64,000 nt of DNA, from assembly GCA_021234155.1 (NCBI GenBank), contig JAJEKV010000321.1, positions 186,001-250,000 of the forward strand, written 5' to 3'. This document shows, one piece after another, positions 1 through 13,042 of this stretch. Each line of letters opens with the position of its first letter. Position 1 is the first letter of the stretch. The notes beneath the pieces are model-generated. The model was not told the DNA's origin, did not search any database, and saw only the letters and a program-made list of their open reading frames with translations. The stretch is from Isoetes taiwanensis. Lineage: Eukaryota; Streptophyta; Lycopodiopsida; Isoetales; Isoetaceae. A program made the translations under genes and the position numbers.

Positions 1-2233
1 CAGGAATACTTCTGATAATTGCAGCTTTCTTCTTTGTATTGTTGAAACAGGTCAGATTCTACATTGCATTCCACTTTTTCAAAGATCATAAATGGAAAGT
101 TTTGGTGCCATTGTCTGCCAAACAATTTGCTGGTGCATGGTACCTTCTCTGTAAGCTGTTTGTCATGATTTGTCATTTTATTTTGATTGCTTTGTATTGT
201 TCAAACTTGCATCAAAGTGGCATGTGCTAAAATTGGCTACTCTGGAATGGCTACATTGTCTGAATGGTTCATTTAGGTAGAATCTATTCTCTTGCCAATG
301 GTTAGAGCTCACATTTTACGAATTTGTTATACTATCTTCTTATAGATAATATAATGCACGCTGCTTTTGTATTTCTTCCTTTTGAAGCTACTTAGATATA
401 GGCCATTTTTCTGCATTGTTTCAATGTTTATGCATGGATTCATGTACATTTGCATTTATGAGACCCCTTATCCTTAAGCTTTTAGCCGCTTATCATCTGT
501 GCAAAACCTGCATTTATAATGTGTATCAGGTCGGATCTGCATATGAAAAGAAGGGGGATGCAAATGCATATTAGGATGGACATAGTTCTATTATTTCTTC
601 AGGTTTTTCACTTTTGGAGCGAAGGTAGAGACCTTGCAAAAACAGTGAGAATGAAGGTATGATTTAGTTTGCGCATTTTGTTTTTGGTTCTTTCATGAAG
701 TTTTGGAATTATTATTGCTCGGTTTAGGCTTTCTATCCAGTGCAAGCGAGAAAAAGAGGAAGCAAAGCAACCACGGCATGTTCATTTGCATTGCATACTT
801 TGGCTATGGCACAATTTATCTGCAGCGGCATTCGGGGCACAAGCTTTCCATCACCTCTAAATCTTATGGCATTCCCTGTAGTTTCTTCGATTCCCTCTTA
901 GTTTTAGAATCATACATGGGACTCTGAAATGTGTTGCTTGCAGTACAGAAAGCATTGGATTTGACACATGCCTGAAATTTCTTGCAAGACTTGGTATTTT
1001 TACTTGCTAAGATAACATATTGATGGCAAGATTGTCAAACCTCTACAGTGTCTATATGGTATGCAGAAAATCACGCAACTACATAAACTGGCAATAGTTG
1101 AAATGTAGGAGTTAAAAGTTGTTGAGGTCTTTTGATGCAAAGACAGTTCCATATGTTTTTTGTAAACAATAAGCATAAGCGCCAAAAACATGAATATCAC
1201 ATATCGTGAGAAGATCTCTGAGCATACCCTGTTTTATGATTGTTTTAAATAAATCTAATGCATAAGTAGTTATTTTGATATTGCCTTAAATCTGTTTCAC
1301 TTTGGAATCGTCCGATTTATCACTCCAAGGTATCATTTTAATGCAAATGTTGTTATTTATAATTTGTACAAAAAGTTGATATTTGTTTTTTTTTATGGTG
1401 ACCAAGATGAGATTGGAAATATTACTGGGTAGTGGGAATGAAGCAGCAGTTGGGATGGTAAAATGATGCTTTTCTGCCAAATTAGTTTTGAAGTCAGTGC
1501 CATTTACTGGGGCAGAGATACTTGAATTTAGCTAAAGTGGTTCGGTAGTATACGGATTGGAGATCTAAGTGTATCTTCGCATTTCATTGAGTTAAAAGCA
1601 TAGCTTAGGCAATAAAAAAGATCTTGAAACCTAGATTTTTGCATGAAGAATGTGCCAAAGGTTGCTCAAATAGGATGTAAAAATAACGCTTATGACAATG
1701 TGAAAGGCACAGAGGGCAATAATTTCATTTTGTAGTTAGTTAATGCAAGTGCAGCGGAGGAGGATTGGCCATAAAACATACAAGATCATTCACGCAAGAC
1801 GAACATGGTAACTATAACTAAAAGGAAAACACACAAGCCTATTGACATCCACCATTGGCAAGCACACCACATTACTTCGAAATATTGTGAGTATGTCTAA
1901 AAACATTGTGTTTAACATCTATTGCCCCAGGGCACAAGGTCATTAAATTGAACAAGACCACATTGGTTGGAAATTGGTTGAGGGCAAGATCTTAACATTT
2001 TATGGGCATTGCATGAGGGAATATGTTGTGTGGCCTATCTCATTGAAATTCAAGAGACGAACCGAAACAAAAATTGGTGAGTAAATACAGATTCAGGTAG
2101 ATTCAGGCTTATATTTTAACAATCGCATGCCTTTGTGCATATCCTAGATCCTTCGAAGACAAAGCCATTTTGATGATATTCGGACCATATTCTAAAACCC
2201 CCGTACATCTAGCTTGATGAGTGCCCAACCAAC
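1..2233. other. AT-rich stretch, no supportable gene
   Basis: I find no reading frame with recognisable family content. A short open stretch near positions 51-140 is flanked by AG and GT on the plus strand and could be an exon of a gene entering from the left, but I recognise no domain and cannot link it to a second exon. Confidence 0.4.
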
Positions 2234-2752
2234 ACCCGACAATGTCGTGCACACATTTGCGGTGCGTTGTTTTATCTGCTAAAACACGTCTTTTAAATGC
2301 AAATTTAATACGTTGATAACAACAACAATAATTAGAAAAGCAAAGCATGTCAACCCATTCAAACATCAACCTGTAGTTGCACACATTTACGCTAAAGGCA
2401 AGTAAATACAGAAGCGCCTACATTAGAGTGGCGGCAACGCCGAGCACACCTTTCCATTATACGAGCCTGCATTCGAGATGAGTTGTTTCACGGGCAATTG
2501 TCATTTTTATTTTATTTTCTTGAGAGTCAAATCACACATGCAGCAGAGGTATTGCAAGGAGGAAAAATGTTTGAATTGGACTTGAATCAAGCTCTGACTA
2601 ATTGATTCCTAAAGCCTTCACACTTGACATTCTTTTACATCTACAGACACAACTATATTTACATCTATGGGCACAAACACATTAAAGTTTTCACTTACCA
2701 TTCCACATGTCCACGATTAATGCCCGGCATCGCCGGGCACACGTTTCTAGTG
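2234..2752 (+). mobile_element. Helitron-like 3' terminus and two decayed relatives
   Basis: At 2722-2738 a 7-bp stem (GCCCGGC, loop ATC, GCCGGGC) is followed by an 8-nt spacer and CTAG at 2747-2750, then T. A short GC-rich hairpin about 10 nt before CTRR, with T immediately after, is the established signature of a Helitron 3' end. Two diverged relatives of the same hairpin-plus-'GCACAC' segment lie at 2234-2263 and 2429-2456. No matching 5' TC terminus and no Rep/helicase coding was found, so this would be a non-autonomous or truncated element. The three ends suggest nested or tandem insertions. Confidence 0.55.
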
Positions 2753-2924
2753 TTATGTAAAAAACTAAGCATCTACCAAATGATTTAACATGTTTCCATC
2801 TACAAAGCAATCTCTATGAATCATTTTTAAATTCTTTGTGTTCCACAATGATCATTATACAATCATTTTTAAATTCCAAGTGTTCCACAATGATTATTAT
2901 GCAAGAGAAACGTTCCTGTTCCGA

Positions 2925-2998
2925 TTTGTTCCCGTTTTAAATTTTGATGTCTACATTCTCCTTTGTTCCCGTTTTAAATTTTGATGTCTACATTCTCC
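2925..2998. repeat. 37-bp tandem duplication
   Basis: Two near-perfect adjacent copies (period 37 bp) begin TTTGTTCCCGTTTTAAATTT at 2925 and 2962. A looser duplication carrying GTGTTCCACAATGATNATTA lies just upstream at about 2838-2902. No coding content is seen from here to 3588. Confidence 0.8.
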
Positions 2999-3588
2999 TT
3001 CCCGTCCCGATCCAGGTAACTATGCCTAAAAGTAAACTTAGACCAACAAAGGAATCCTGCTAAAGTGCAGCCACCTCCATAAAAAACAGCAGCCAACAGT
3101 AGACCTATGAAAATCTTGGAACTCACAAATTTGTCAAAACTAATAACTAATATTCTTAAATGCATTATTTAGTTCCTGCCTTCATTGTGAGGCAAGTTGG
3201 TTGGTAAACAAGTCCAGCTAAAAATGGTTGCAAACAAAATCATTAGTGCATTTCCTTTTGAAGAAAGCTGTTCTACATGATTATATTGAAACCACTGTTT
3301 TTCACAGCAAATACAACTTGTGTTAGATTCAATGTACAACCATCAAAAATATTTAATGCTCATGGCACCTGTTTCATACAGCTGGCAAAAATTTGTGGAC
3401 TCCAGCTTGCCACATCAGAGGCTGGTAATGTCCAAACTATGATATTATGCATTACATGTAGGAAGATCTTCACAAGCTAAGCTCTGCACATAAGACTCTC
3501 ATTACATACCATTCATCTTCTTACGAGGTGAGAAACTGCTAAAGATCTGCCTGAGTGGTTGGTATAACCAAGGTTAGATAATTTAAAG

Positions 3589-6500
3589 TTAGAATATCGC
3601 ATAGACTGCCTGCTTCTCAGCACTCTGTGTCAAATCCGGCTTTTTCCTTGGTCCCCATCTTCCTCTCGATCTCCGATGCACAATTACTATCAGCGACCTT
3701 GCTACACAAATAACCTTTGATGCATCCCTGGAACCTGAAATTTGAAAAGCCAGATGAGTACGGACACAAAAAGCAGAACATGCAGTAAGTCAAACATATA
3801 CCTAAAGATGTGAGCGTCGTATCAGCTTGTTGTTCATCACGACCAAGAGGTGTCAAGGCTTCAAGTTCTGGACCAACGATCCCAGCAAATCCACCTTTCA
3901 TATTTGACCTCCATGTGTGTACTCTCCCATGTTTTGATATTCCAGCACACATACCAGCACCAATAGCCACTCTTTTTAATCTATCTTCGTTAGAAAGAGA
4001 AGGGCCTTTTCCGAAGGGAGTTGCAGGGACATTATAAACACCATGTGCAGGATTTGGAAGGGCATGCGTCCACTGATGGACATCACCATCATCTGTCAAA
4101 GCAATAAAATCTTCTCCATAGCATCCAACATCTATAACCTGGAAAAATCATAGCACAAAGAGACGGGAGTAAGGTGCCACCTCCACAAAAAAGAAGAAAC
4201 TGTGTAGTAAAAAAGTACCTTACGACCAACAAGGGTACCAAGTGCCGGTTGACAAACAGAGAAGTTGTTTGTTGTGGAACTAGTAGTATTTGCTCCAGGG
4301 AAATATCCACGCCCCCATGTCCAAGCCTTTCCATCGTCCGTCATTATGATTGCATGATATGCTCTACCACACTGCAAATAAGAGTTTAGTAAAGTTTCCG
4401 GAGGTAGAAAGCATAAAAATCCTTTCAATTCTGCAATTCTGCATGCTATTGATAAACCAGATAAAGGTCTTGAAATTTGTCTATAACGGATGAAATCAAA
4501 GAGCACCTCAATTTTAAGGGGACGTCCTGAAAATCCAGAAACATCATTCACTTCCTCCATAAAGTCTCTAGTTGCAGACCGAATGTAAACGCGATCAGTA
4601 TCTGTGATGTACCTGGAAGAAGATATAAATATGAGAAAAATAAATTATTTGTATTCACATGAGACAAACAAGCAGTACCCTATAAACGGCGGCTCATCAG
4701 CTGCTTCTACTGTCCCAACACTGGCCTGAACTATTTTTCCCATATTATGGGTAGAGATACTACATTCCTCTAGTGCAGCTTTTAAACCTGGATACTGAGG
4801 ATCTGCAGAAAGCCGGTAAGTGCGAACCTGTAGAAAAGAAAATTGCACACGCTCAAAAACAGAGCAAAAAAGTACAAAATAAGCATATTCGCAAATAAAC
4901 ATACGGGCTCCTGTGGCTGAGAGCCTTGAAGAATGTAATCCTCTCCGTTGCTAGAAACAGCAACCAAATAGAATGGGTCCGGAACCTGCACCACATCCTT
5001 TAGGCTTGGCACTTCCATATCCTCATAATATAAAAGAGACACGGGACTACCTGATCTTCTTGACTCGGCTCATAGCCACCTAATGACCTATCAATTTCTG
5101 GCCCAGCAATATCAACAATGATGATATTTTTGTTATCCAAATCTGGAATATGCTCCCATTCATTGGTACGAGAATAAATATTGCCATGCTTGTTGCGCCA
5201 CACCCAAACCTGGCCAGCAGCTGTTATAGCAGCAAGATGATGCTGGCTTGCCTGATTGATATAAAATTCCACAATAAAAACAATTAGCCCAGAGTATGTA
5301 ATCCACATAACATCCAAAACCATCTTCATGCTTAAGAAATGTGGCCATCATATAAAAGTGCATGTTTTAATGGTAAGCTATGTGACATACTGCCATATGA
5401 ACGATAGGAGAGGAAGTAGGAAGCAGCTTCGCAGCTTGTATCTCTGGGCACTTCCCTCTGTCAAAACCTGTTACTTCTCCCCATCCATGGAACTCTAGAC
5501 TTTCAGCATCACTAATGGATGCAAATCTCACACCTTCAAGAACACGGTGGAGAGAACTTGCCGGTGTAGAACCCTTTTCATCGTGTCTGTCTCCCCGTTC
5601 CCTGCACATAGCTGAGGCAGATCAGTTACTGCGCCTTGCCTACACAAACTAATGATGAAATAAATCCAATATAAATTTCTCTCATTCATTTGAAGGTCAA
5701 TCCCTTGAGAATATGAAACCTCTACCTCTCTAATGTGCCTGCGGACTTCCTTCCTGATCGTGACTCCCCTCTGAAAACGGCTTGTCAAATATAGAATGCT
5801 TTTCACATATGATAAAACAAAACTCCAATCAAGATATACCTTGCAGAATCCCCCTTTCGTGAGGATCCCTTGTCTGCATGGTGACCAGAGTGAGGTGTAA
5901 GCACACTCTTAGAGGGTCTCATTGGAGTTACGTGACCATTGGCTTGTTCTTCAATGGGCAACAGGGTTGGTTCCAACTCGTTCCATTCAAGTTCTTCTTC
6001 ATCCCCATCTTCATAGCGTACCTGCAGGGTGCAAGAAAATATACCATTCACTATTTAACAGGTGCAGGCAACAAGATTCAGGCCATTCTATGCTGCAATC
6101 AAACACAAACCTTGTAATATCTTGCTCTTGAATCATATGAAATTATTTCTCCGCTGTACAATGAACCACCAAAGTCTTTTTTTGTTTTCCTTCCAACTAA
6201 TTTAATGCCCCTGTTAATCTCAGGGGCCTTCCTCTCCCCTGAGATAACAGAACCTGGGGTCTTCTTCTCAACAGATAGAGCAATTCCCTCTTGTTTAGCT
6301 TCTGAAGCACCTCGTTTAGGACGAGGTGTACGATGGCTCAATGATTCTGCATTCGCACCCTCAGAGCCTGTACTTGACCTCCGTGTCAATCGCTTGGTTT
6401 CTGTCAAGCTTGTTTCACCATCTACTTTAGATACATGCTTTCCATTGGTTTTTGCCTCTGACTTTCGTTTCCTTCCTCGTCTTGCTTTCTGCTCTGATTT

Positions 6501-8890
6501 TCGTCGGTCCGGTTTTTCTTCAGAATGTAACAACTCCTGGGTTGGATCAGTTTCAAATTTCAAGTCTCTGCGGGCCTCATCCTGCATATCAGTAATCTGC
6601 TCTTGTGGCTGCGTGTCCTCAGCAGCAGCCATTACAGTCTCATCAGTTGGCGCATCTTGCCTTTCTGTACCTTTATTTTCTCTTGATATTCCAGGTTCCT
6701 TAGACTCCATCTTAACAGAACTAATTTTTTCACCAGATCTAGTCTTCAGTCTCTTCCCATCACTGCAGAATTCAGAATATAACATGAGACTTAAAGTAAC
6801 AACATAGTTTGACAGTAGATTAGAATATAAGCTAAAGCCATAGGTTCCAAAACAAAACTAAAGTGATAACAATGTTCAGAATGCACATATAACCTCTTTT
6901 GCTCTGCGTCAGGAGTGACTCCAGCGCGATGCCTCTTTTTAGAAGCAGGTGTTGGCTGCACACCAGAAGGAGGGAGAAGAACTGGCTCTAATTCCCGCCA
7001 CCACAGATCCTCTTCATCACCATCCTCATACGCAACCTGTACATTGCAAAACATAACTTTATTACTCACAATTCATCATCAAAAACATGCTATTTCAAAG
7101 GACGACGTTCTTACCTTGTACCATGTTGTCTCAGGATCAAATGCAATAATACTTCCAGTGTACAATTTCCTCCCAAACCTTTTCTGAACTTTACTCCCAA
7201 TCAAAGCAGCTCCCTCCCCGTGGTACTCCTGATGCTTTTCTGTCTGTAAAACAGATCAACGTAATCTTTTATTCCTTACCAATTACACTGGATGATGCTG
7301 CATACTTGAACTCACCTCTTGCTTGTCATCTTGGATCTCGCCATTAGAAAAAGGTTTTTCTGCAGGGCAATTTAGAAACAGTGAACATCATTTGAAACTT
7401 CAATTACAGATAAAATCAAGAATAAGCTACATAAGAAACCCATAGGTTGAGGTAGCACATTTTATTTGGCAAACACCCAAAGCCTCACCAGACCGAAACA
7501 ACCAAAACAGCGTATCTAAAAGCTCTCATGGATAGCCGTTCTCACCATTTGGAGAAGACGCAGCTACAGCCTTATCAAACTCATTACCAACGGTGCTAGT
7601 CTCCATACCAACTGCTGTAAGTGCGTTCTCTACTTCAGCAGGAAAATTACTAGTTTTCAACAAGCCATTAAGATCCTCCTCACCAATTGAAACAGGCTCC
7701 ATCCCGAAAGGCATGGACTCCATGCTGCTTTTATCATCCACAACTAACTTCCCACCATCGGTCTTTGCATCTTCACCCATGCTAACGGGGGCTATGACGT
7801 CTGGCATAGACATTCCTACAGACTCAATAACGCTATTTAAGCCTGTATCTTCAGTAGTAAACATCGGCTGACTTAAGATAGGCTCATTATCGATGAACGC
7901 TTGATCATCTTTCGCTCTCACGGGCTCAGATTGTCTAAGACGGTTTTGAAACAACTCAGATGGTAAGTCCTTATCCTGATTGATTGTGCCAAGCTGGGGC
8001 TCAGAAAGACCATCTTGGCAGGAAGGTTCACTGTTGTCAGACTCAATATCATTTGCAGGGGACTGGACTTTGAGGACCGGTGTCTGACCATTATATTGAA
8101 AATGATGAACAGCAGCCTGAATTTGGGAACAATGTGCTTCATCTTGAAAACATTCACCATTAAAAGAAGCATCAGTTTTGTTTTCACATAGCTTATGATT
8201 ATCTTCAACTACTTGAATTTGAGCATGAAGTTCTCTCTCATCCTCAACCGCACGAAATCCTCTCTCATCCTCAACAACGCCTAAGAACCCTGAAGCAGAA
8301 GTCGTTTGCAAATACTGGGATTTTAGAATCTCAAGCTGACCATAAGACTTTAGGGAAGCCCCATTTTCTTCATTAGAAACATGCATTCTTGCTGGAGATT
8401 CAGCACTGTCAACTGCAGTCGCCAATATTCTGTCCTGCAAGTTGAGGTCTTCAGGGACGTAGCTTTCTATCTTAAGCTCACCTGGTTGCGCACAAACTTC
8501 ATTAAACTCCTGCTGATGCTGAGAATGCATATCCAGCAGAGGCTGGGCTTCAAGAGATGGATGTACGTCGTTTTGAAGCTGAACTGACAAAATGGACTCA
8601 TGTGGGAACATACCAACTGTATGGACTTCACTGATTTGATGTGAAACAAAATCAGTAGACTGGTAATGATTTTGAAAAGAACTAGAGTGAGCTGGTATGG
8701 GTTCAGTATAGACTTCAGTTTGAACCAAAGTTTGGGTGTCCATTTGGCCTGCTTGTGTACAAGCATCATTGCCAATCCCATTAATAGTAACTATCGGATC
8801 ACCTTCCAATTCTGTCACTGCACCTGCACTTGAGGGCTCTGTCATTGATGAAGATTCTTTCCGAGGCATTTCCTCCGTGGTTGAGTCCAT
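3589..8890 (-). CDS. Two-Tudor, RCC1-like repeat protein (about 1307 aa, 15 coding exons)
   Basis: Coding exons, in transcription order: 8890-7546, 7359-7316, 7243-7115, 7036-6894, 6762-6111, 6021-5840, 5770-5726, 5601-5391, 5251-5051, 4985-4905, 4827-4679, 4612-4507, 4371-4219, 4138-3802, 3734-3589. Every intron has GT/AG, and the exon lengths sum to 3924 nt, a multiple of three, ending in TAA. Residues 1-450 are acidic, low complexity and have no recognised domain. Two Tudor-like modules follow: about 474-525 (KRFGRKLYTG, then VAYEDGDEEDLWWREL) and about 740-795 (GRKTKKDFGGSLYSG, then VRYEDGDEEELEWNEL), separated by a basic lysine/arginine-rich linker (KARRGRKRK). From about residue 860 onward there are RCC1-type blade signatures: AAGQVWVWRN, TDDGKAWTWG, TDDGDVHQW, KHGRVHTW. 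I infer a nuclear, chromatin-reading or scaffold protein. The Tudor modules might bind methylated histone tails and the propeller a partner, but the ligand is not visible from the sequence. I know no family name for this architecture. Starting at 8890 is supported by a probable acceptor (CCATAG) just upstream. Confidence 0.88.
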
Positions 8891-8893
8891 TAC

Positions 8894-9450
8894 CTATGGT
8901 GTAAAAATGGCATAACATAAACATCGGCATAAACAGTAAAGATCTATAGCAATCTTAGCCAAGAAAGCAGAGGATTCATAAACCCTAATTCTCAAACAAA
9001 TTGATCTCATGCTATAATCCTAAACCAGAAGCAGGCAGACATCTTAGGCAAACCCACATTTTGAACTGAAAACTCAAAACAAGATGAGAGCGCTTGCCTC
9101 AAATTGCAGAAGGCTCATCAAACGGATTCCGATATATGAAAAAAAGGCAATCCAAAGGCAAAGAAGGTATGACGGCGGCAAGGATTTTTACAACAGATGT
9201 CGCTAGGTAAGGGAAGCAAATACATTGGAGGGGAGAAACAAAGCGGTTGAGATGAAACGAAGGAGAAAAAAAAAAAAAACAGAGGACCCAGAAGAGGAAA
9301 ATAGGAGGGAAGGTTGGTTCTATTTTTACCGCCCAGGATGTGCCATAGCGGAGCTGTCGAGAGCACCACCGCCACCGCCGCGCCGCTGGCCGCCCTAAAT
9401 CCTAATCCTTCTGCCGATGCTCCTGCAAAGACGAAAAAAAGAATAGGAGG
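8894..9450 (-). promoter_or_regulatory. Probable 5' UTR intron, leader exon and promoter region of the Tudor/RCC1 gene
   Basis: A pyrimidine-containing acceptor ending CCATAG abuts the ATG exon at 8894. A plausible donor (GGCG, then GTAAAA) lies near 9330, at the edge of a GC-rich patch at about 9330-9420. That patch stands out sharply from the AT-rich surroundings, so I read it as a non-coding leader exon and core promoter with a 5' UTR intron of about 430 bp. No TATA box is claimed. Confidence 0.4.
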
Positions 9451-9762
9451 AGAGGAGGGGGGAATGGTAGCGTGTTGAATGTCGGCATGCAGAGGAAAGG
9501 ACTGTGCTGTGCACTGCACTGTAATTGGTTCGCTGCTTGGCGCTTCATTTTTGGTAGGTGGGCCAAACTGATTTTTTCTTTTTGTAGTTTCGAACCCTCG
9601 ACCTTTGCATTTTGAAAAATGATTTCTATCCACACCCCATAGCCAATACATCTCATATTTTTAAGTTCTAATTATGTTTTTGTTTTTTATAAAAAATTAG
9701 TAGATACGAAAAATCTATGCTTTAAACAAAAAGAATTTGGAATATTCACATGTGTATAAGCG

Positions 9763-10778
9763 AAAGGCCCCTCACCTTGCAGTCTAAATTTTAAACTAGG
9801 GCCTGTAAAAAACACTTAGGGACCATTCTGCCGCATCCGCCAATAGCGCCATGCCACGTGGCGTTGTTTCAAACCAAGAATGTTAATAACTTTTTCTTTG
9901 AGCGATGGAGTTTCTTCCGCCGGGCATTCTTGCGGTTTCTACATGCATTCCAAGAACTCATCTACGATTTACCCGGCAAGAGGCCTCTTTACCCAACATT
10001 CCAAGGACTTACCATGCATTCACGAAGGTTTTTTGGGTGCGCGAATGGTCCCTAAGTGTTCTTCACGTTGTAGCAATGGCAATCTACTTGCCATCCAGGA
10101 TATCAAGGGTTCTCAAGGCTTCGCTTGCCGCGTCGCCTGTTCCATCCTGAGGATATGATCCCTCATTCCTCAGATCACGTAACCTTTAGCACCCACCCGA
10201 TTCCTTTGGATTACGGCCTTTTTTATTTTTCGGTAATTTTGGGGCTCTTTTTACGGAAGCGGGCGCCACCCGAGTTTCTTTGCATTCCCTCGTTTCCTCA
10301 TCGCGGCTTCGAGGAGAAAGGCCGACGAAGTTGCATCAAGGGCTGCATCACGCCGAAGTTCGCATCGTACCGCAAAGGGCGAGTTCTCGTGATCGTATCG
10401 CATCGGGGTGAGTTCGCATCGGGGGGGCCACATCAGCCGAAACTCTGGCTGGAAAGGCCGCAAACTCTTCATTTTTGTATTCTCCGATGCATTCTTCGTC
10501 TTTGTGTTCTTCGATGCATTCTTCATCTCGCAAAGAACGGATTTGCAAGATCAAACATGGATTTGGGTGAATCGGTGGGTGCAAAAGGTAATGGTAACCT
10601 CACGCCACGGAAGGTTTTGAAGAAACATGGCGGTCTTTTGCCAGTTTAGCGATTGCCGCACACGCTACGGCCGCCACCTCGCGGTACCGTCTGATAGGGT
10701 GGCGCACCGCCGTGTTTCTTCCAAAAACCTTCTGGTGGCGTAGGTTACCTTGTACAAAATGCAAGGTAAGGGGCCTTT
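9763..10778. mobile_element. Foldback-type DNA element with nested inverted repeats
   Basis: The outer ends are 19-bp inverted repeats: AAAGGCCCCTCACCTTGCA at 9763-9781, and its reverse complement with one mismatch at 10760-10778. Inside are two more inverted pairs. One is 18 bp and perfect (AACACTTAGGGACCATTC, 9811-9828 against 10043-10060). The other is about 41-43 bp with few mismatches (10593-10633 against 10707-10749). No transposase is present and I see no convincing target-site duplication. The structure fits a non-autonomous foldback or MITE-like transposon, possibly composite. Confidence 0.6.
10593..10749. repeat. Long imperfect hairpin inside the foldback element
   Basis: The left arm starts GGTAACCTCACGCCACGGAA at 10593. 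The right arm is its near reverse complement ending at 10749. The arms are about 41-43 nt and the loop about 73 nt. A transcript across this region could form a long, nearly perfect duplex. Confidence 0.75.
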
Positions 10779-13042
10779 TACTCAACAGAAAAGTCATCTG
10801 GGCTGCTTTTAGCAGTTGATCGCAGCTAATCTGGTGGCAAACACTAACAACGCGATGAAACTAGAACAAACAATAAAAATGCAGTAGACAACTTTCTGGA
10901 AAAGAAATGTCGCCGGCAGCTTACTAGGCCTCTAGGCTAAAAGAAGCCCAGACGTAGTTTTTTCCATAACTAGAATATTTTGCAGCAAGATAGATGTGGC
11001 TTTTTCAATCGTCGTACTTGTGCCACGTCGCAAAAGCCAAATTGTGCAAAGCCTACATTTTGCTCCGATAAAACAAATAAATTTAATACTAGCAAATGAA
11101 ATGTGCATTTTTCAAGCAATCCATAGCAAAATCCAGCCCCCACAAACCCAATCAGTTGATTGTGCGAAAACACAACACCCACAATTGTGCAAGCTATAAG
11201 AAGAATTCATGCAAAATACAACCCTCATAAACCCAATAGGTTGATAGGTTAATTGAATTCATGTGTGCTTGATCAAATTCTGTGCTCTTTGTCTGCCCAT
11301 AAAACATGAATATCTATGTGTGTGTATGACCAAAAACTTGGCTCATCTTTGCCCTTAACCGGCAAGCTTTCTAATCCAAGAAATCCCTGTCGTTGATCCA
11401 AGCTCTGTGATAGAGCATAACGGGCAAGCAGCGTGCGTCTGGGAGCCCTGGATGCATCTTTGAGCCCAAGATTCAGCCTCGGATGCTGATAATTCAGGCT
11501 GGGAGTTGATAACCTAGATGTGGACGATGCCGAGCCTGTGATAATCGATCTGGGAAGCTAATAATGCAGTTGTGGGTGCACCTTCGGGTGAGGCAACTTG
11601 CCGGCCGGTTAAGGGGGTTAATCCCCCTTGGCGGTTAAGGGGGTTAACCCCCTCATAACACTTGACATACAAATATTCAATTTACCTCAACTTTTTATCT
11701 TAATGATTGTATGGTAGAACTAGCTCGGACGTAGAGCAGTATTAGTAGTCTTGTAGATCAATGGATGTGAAGGTAGTTCTCTTCTTCATCCACTTTTTAT
11801 TGAGGTGTTTAACTCCTCATTTTAGTTTTTTTTTTAATTTTTATTATTATTTATAATGATTTTTGAGCAAGATTAAGTGATGATGCACATAAAAATGACG
11901 ACTATTGTTCGCATTATCTTTACCGTACCGCAAATATGCCTTTAAGATATGCATTAATGATGTGCTACTTTTAGGATTTCGATTTGTGCGTCTAAAGTTA
12001 AATATCGGCTTGCAATGATATCATACTATTGAGTGCAATTTTAACGTGCACAAATTTGGAATGGAGTGCAATAATGTGGATAAATTTGGAGGTACAGGAA
12101 GGTACAATGTGATCTACTTGTACCTATGTAGAATAAATTTAATTTATCTAAGTTTGGATCACCAATGATCCGCAATATACCCTCGAAAAATAATGCATAT
12201 AAGAAAAAGGCCATCGGGCTTCTTTTGGAAAATGCATTATGTGATGTGGAACGGAAGGGGGAGGGCGTTTTTGCAAGCCCCTTGACCTGCAAAATCCTAG
12301 AGCGTTGAGGCGCGACCGGATTCTGCAGGTCCGGGGGCTGGCAAGAATGCCTGGCCCCTTCCTGTTCCACGAGTCAAGGCAATAACCGGATTTACAGGTT
12401 TTTCATAGTGATTTGCTATTCTTGATTATAATGGATGCAGAAACTACTGCCTTGACGTATAAGGGAAAGCCCCACTGGGCAAGACCTTTTTATACCATTG
12501 AATAGATATTGGGTTAAGCACTCTCACCTAACGTAACCAATGCAACCAGTAGAGTGATAAATTGAATGGAAACGCAAATTTTGAGACATGCCTAAAGCTA
12601 TAGACAGATGCCAGATAAGACAGGACAATATAGAAGTGTGTCTGTCGAGACTTGCAAGCTATCAACTAATAGAACTAGTACAAACCCCAGCAAGATTAAT
12701 CAAAAGATAGAAAAATGCAAGAATTGCTCTATAGAAAGAAAACCAATAAGAAATACAATCTTTAAAGAAAAAGGTCATTTTCCACATATGAATATGAAAT
12801 TAACAATATCATTAAGGATTTTCGTAGTATCAATAAACTTTTATTTTTTGGAGTCATTCTATCTAACTCATTGTTTACGAATGGCATGTTACTTCACTTG
12901 CTCCTCGTCATTTTTGGCAATGTTTGAACTAAAAAATTAAAAAGAATAGAATAAATAGAATAGTTTTTTATTTGGACCAATGTTATGGGACCCGGAAGGG
13001 ACAAAACAAAATTCTTGTCAAGAGTTTTAGTGTTGAATTGAA
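10779..13042. other. Intergenic, no gene seen; G/C-run palindromes at 11607-11652
   Basis: I see no coding region here. GGTTAAGGGGGTTA occurs at 11607-11620 and again at 11633-11646. The second is part of a 14-bp perfect palindrome, GGGGGTTAACCCCC (11639-11652). Confidence 0.5.

Noticed and set aside
6205-6807. 200-codon plus-strand frame
   Set aside because: It lies antisense to exon 5 of the Tudor/RCC1 gene, whose splice-compatible frame and domain content are convincing.
9118-9651. 177-codon minus-strand frame upstream of the Tudor/RCC1 gene
   Set aside because: It spans the leader and promoter region, has low complexity at its end and no domain. A non-coding leader with a UTR intron explains the region better.
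12608-12940. 110-codon plus-strand frame
   Set aside because: Low-complexity AT-driven composition, no domain, and no plausible splice context.
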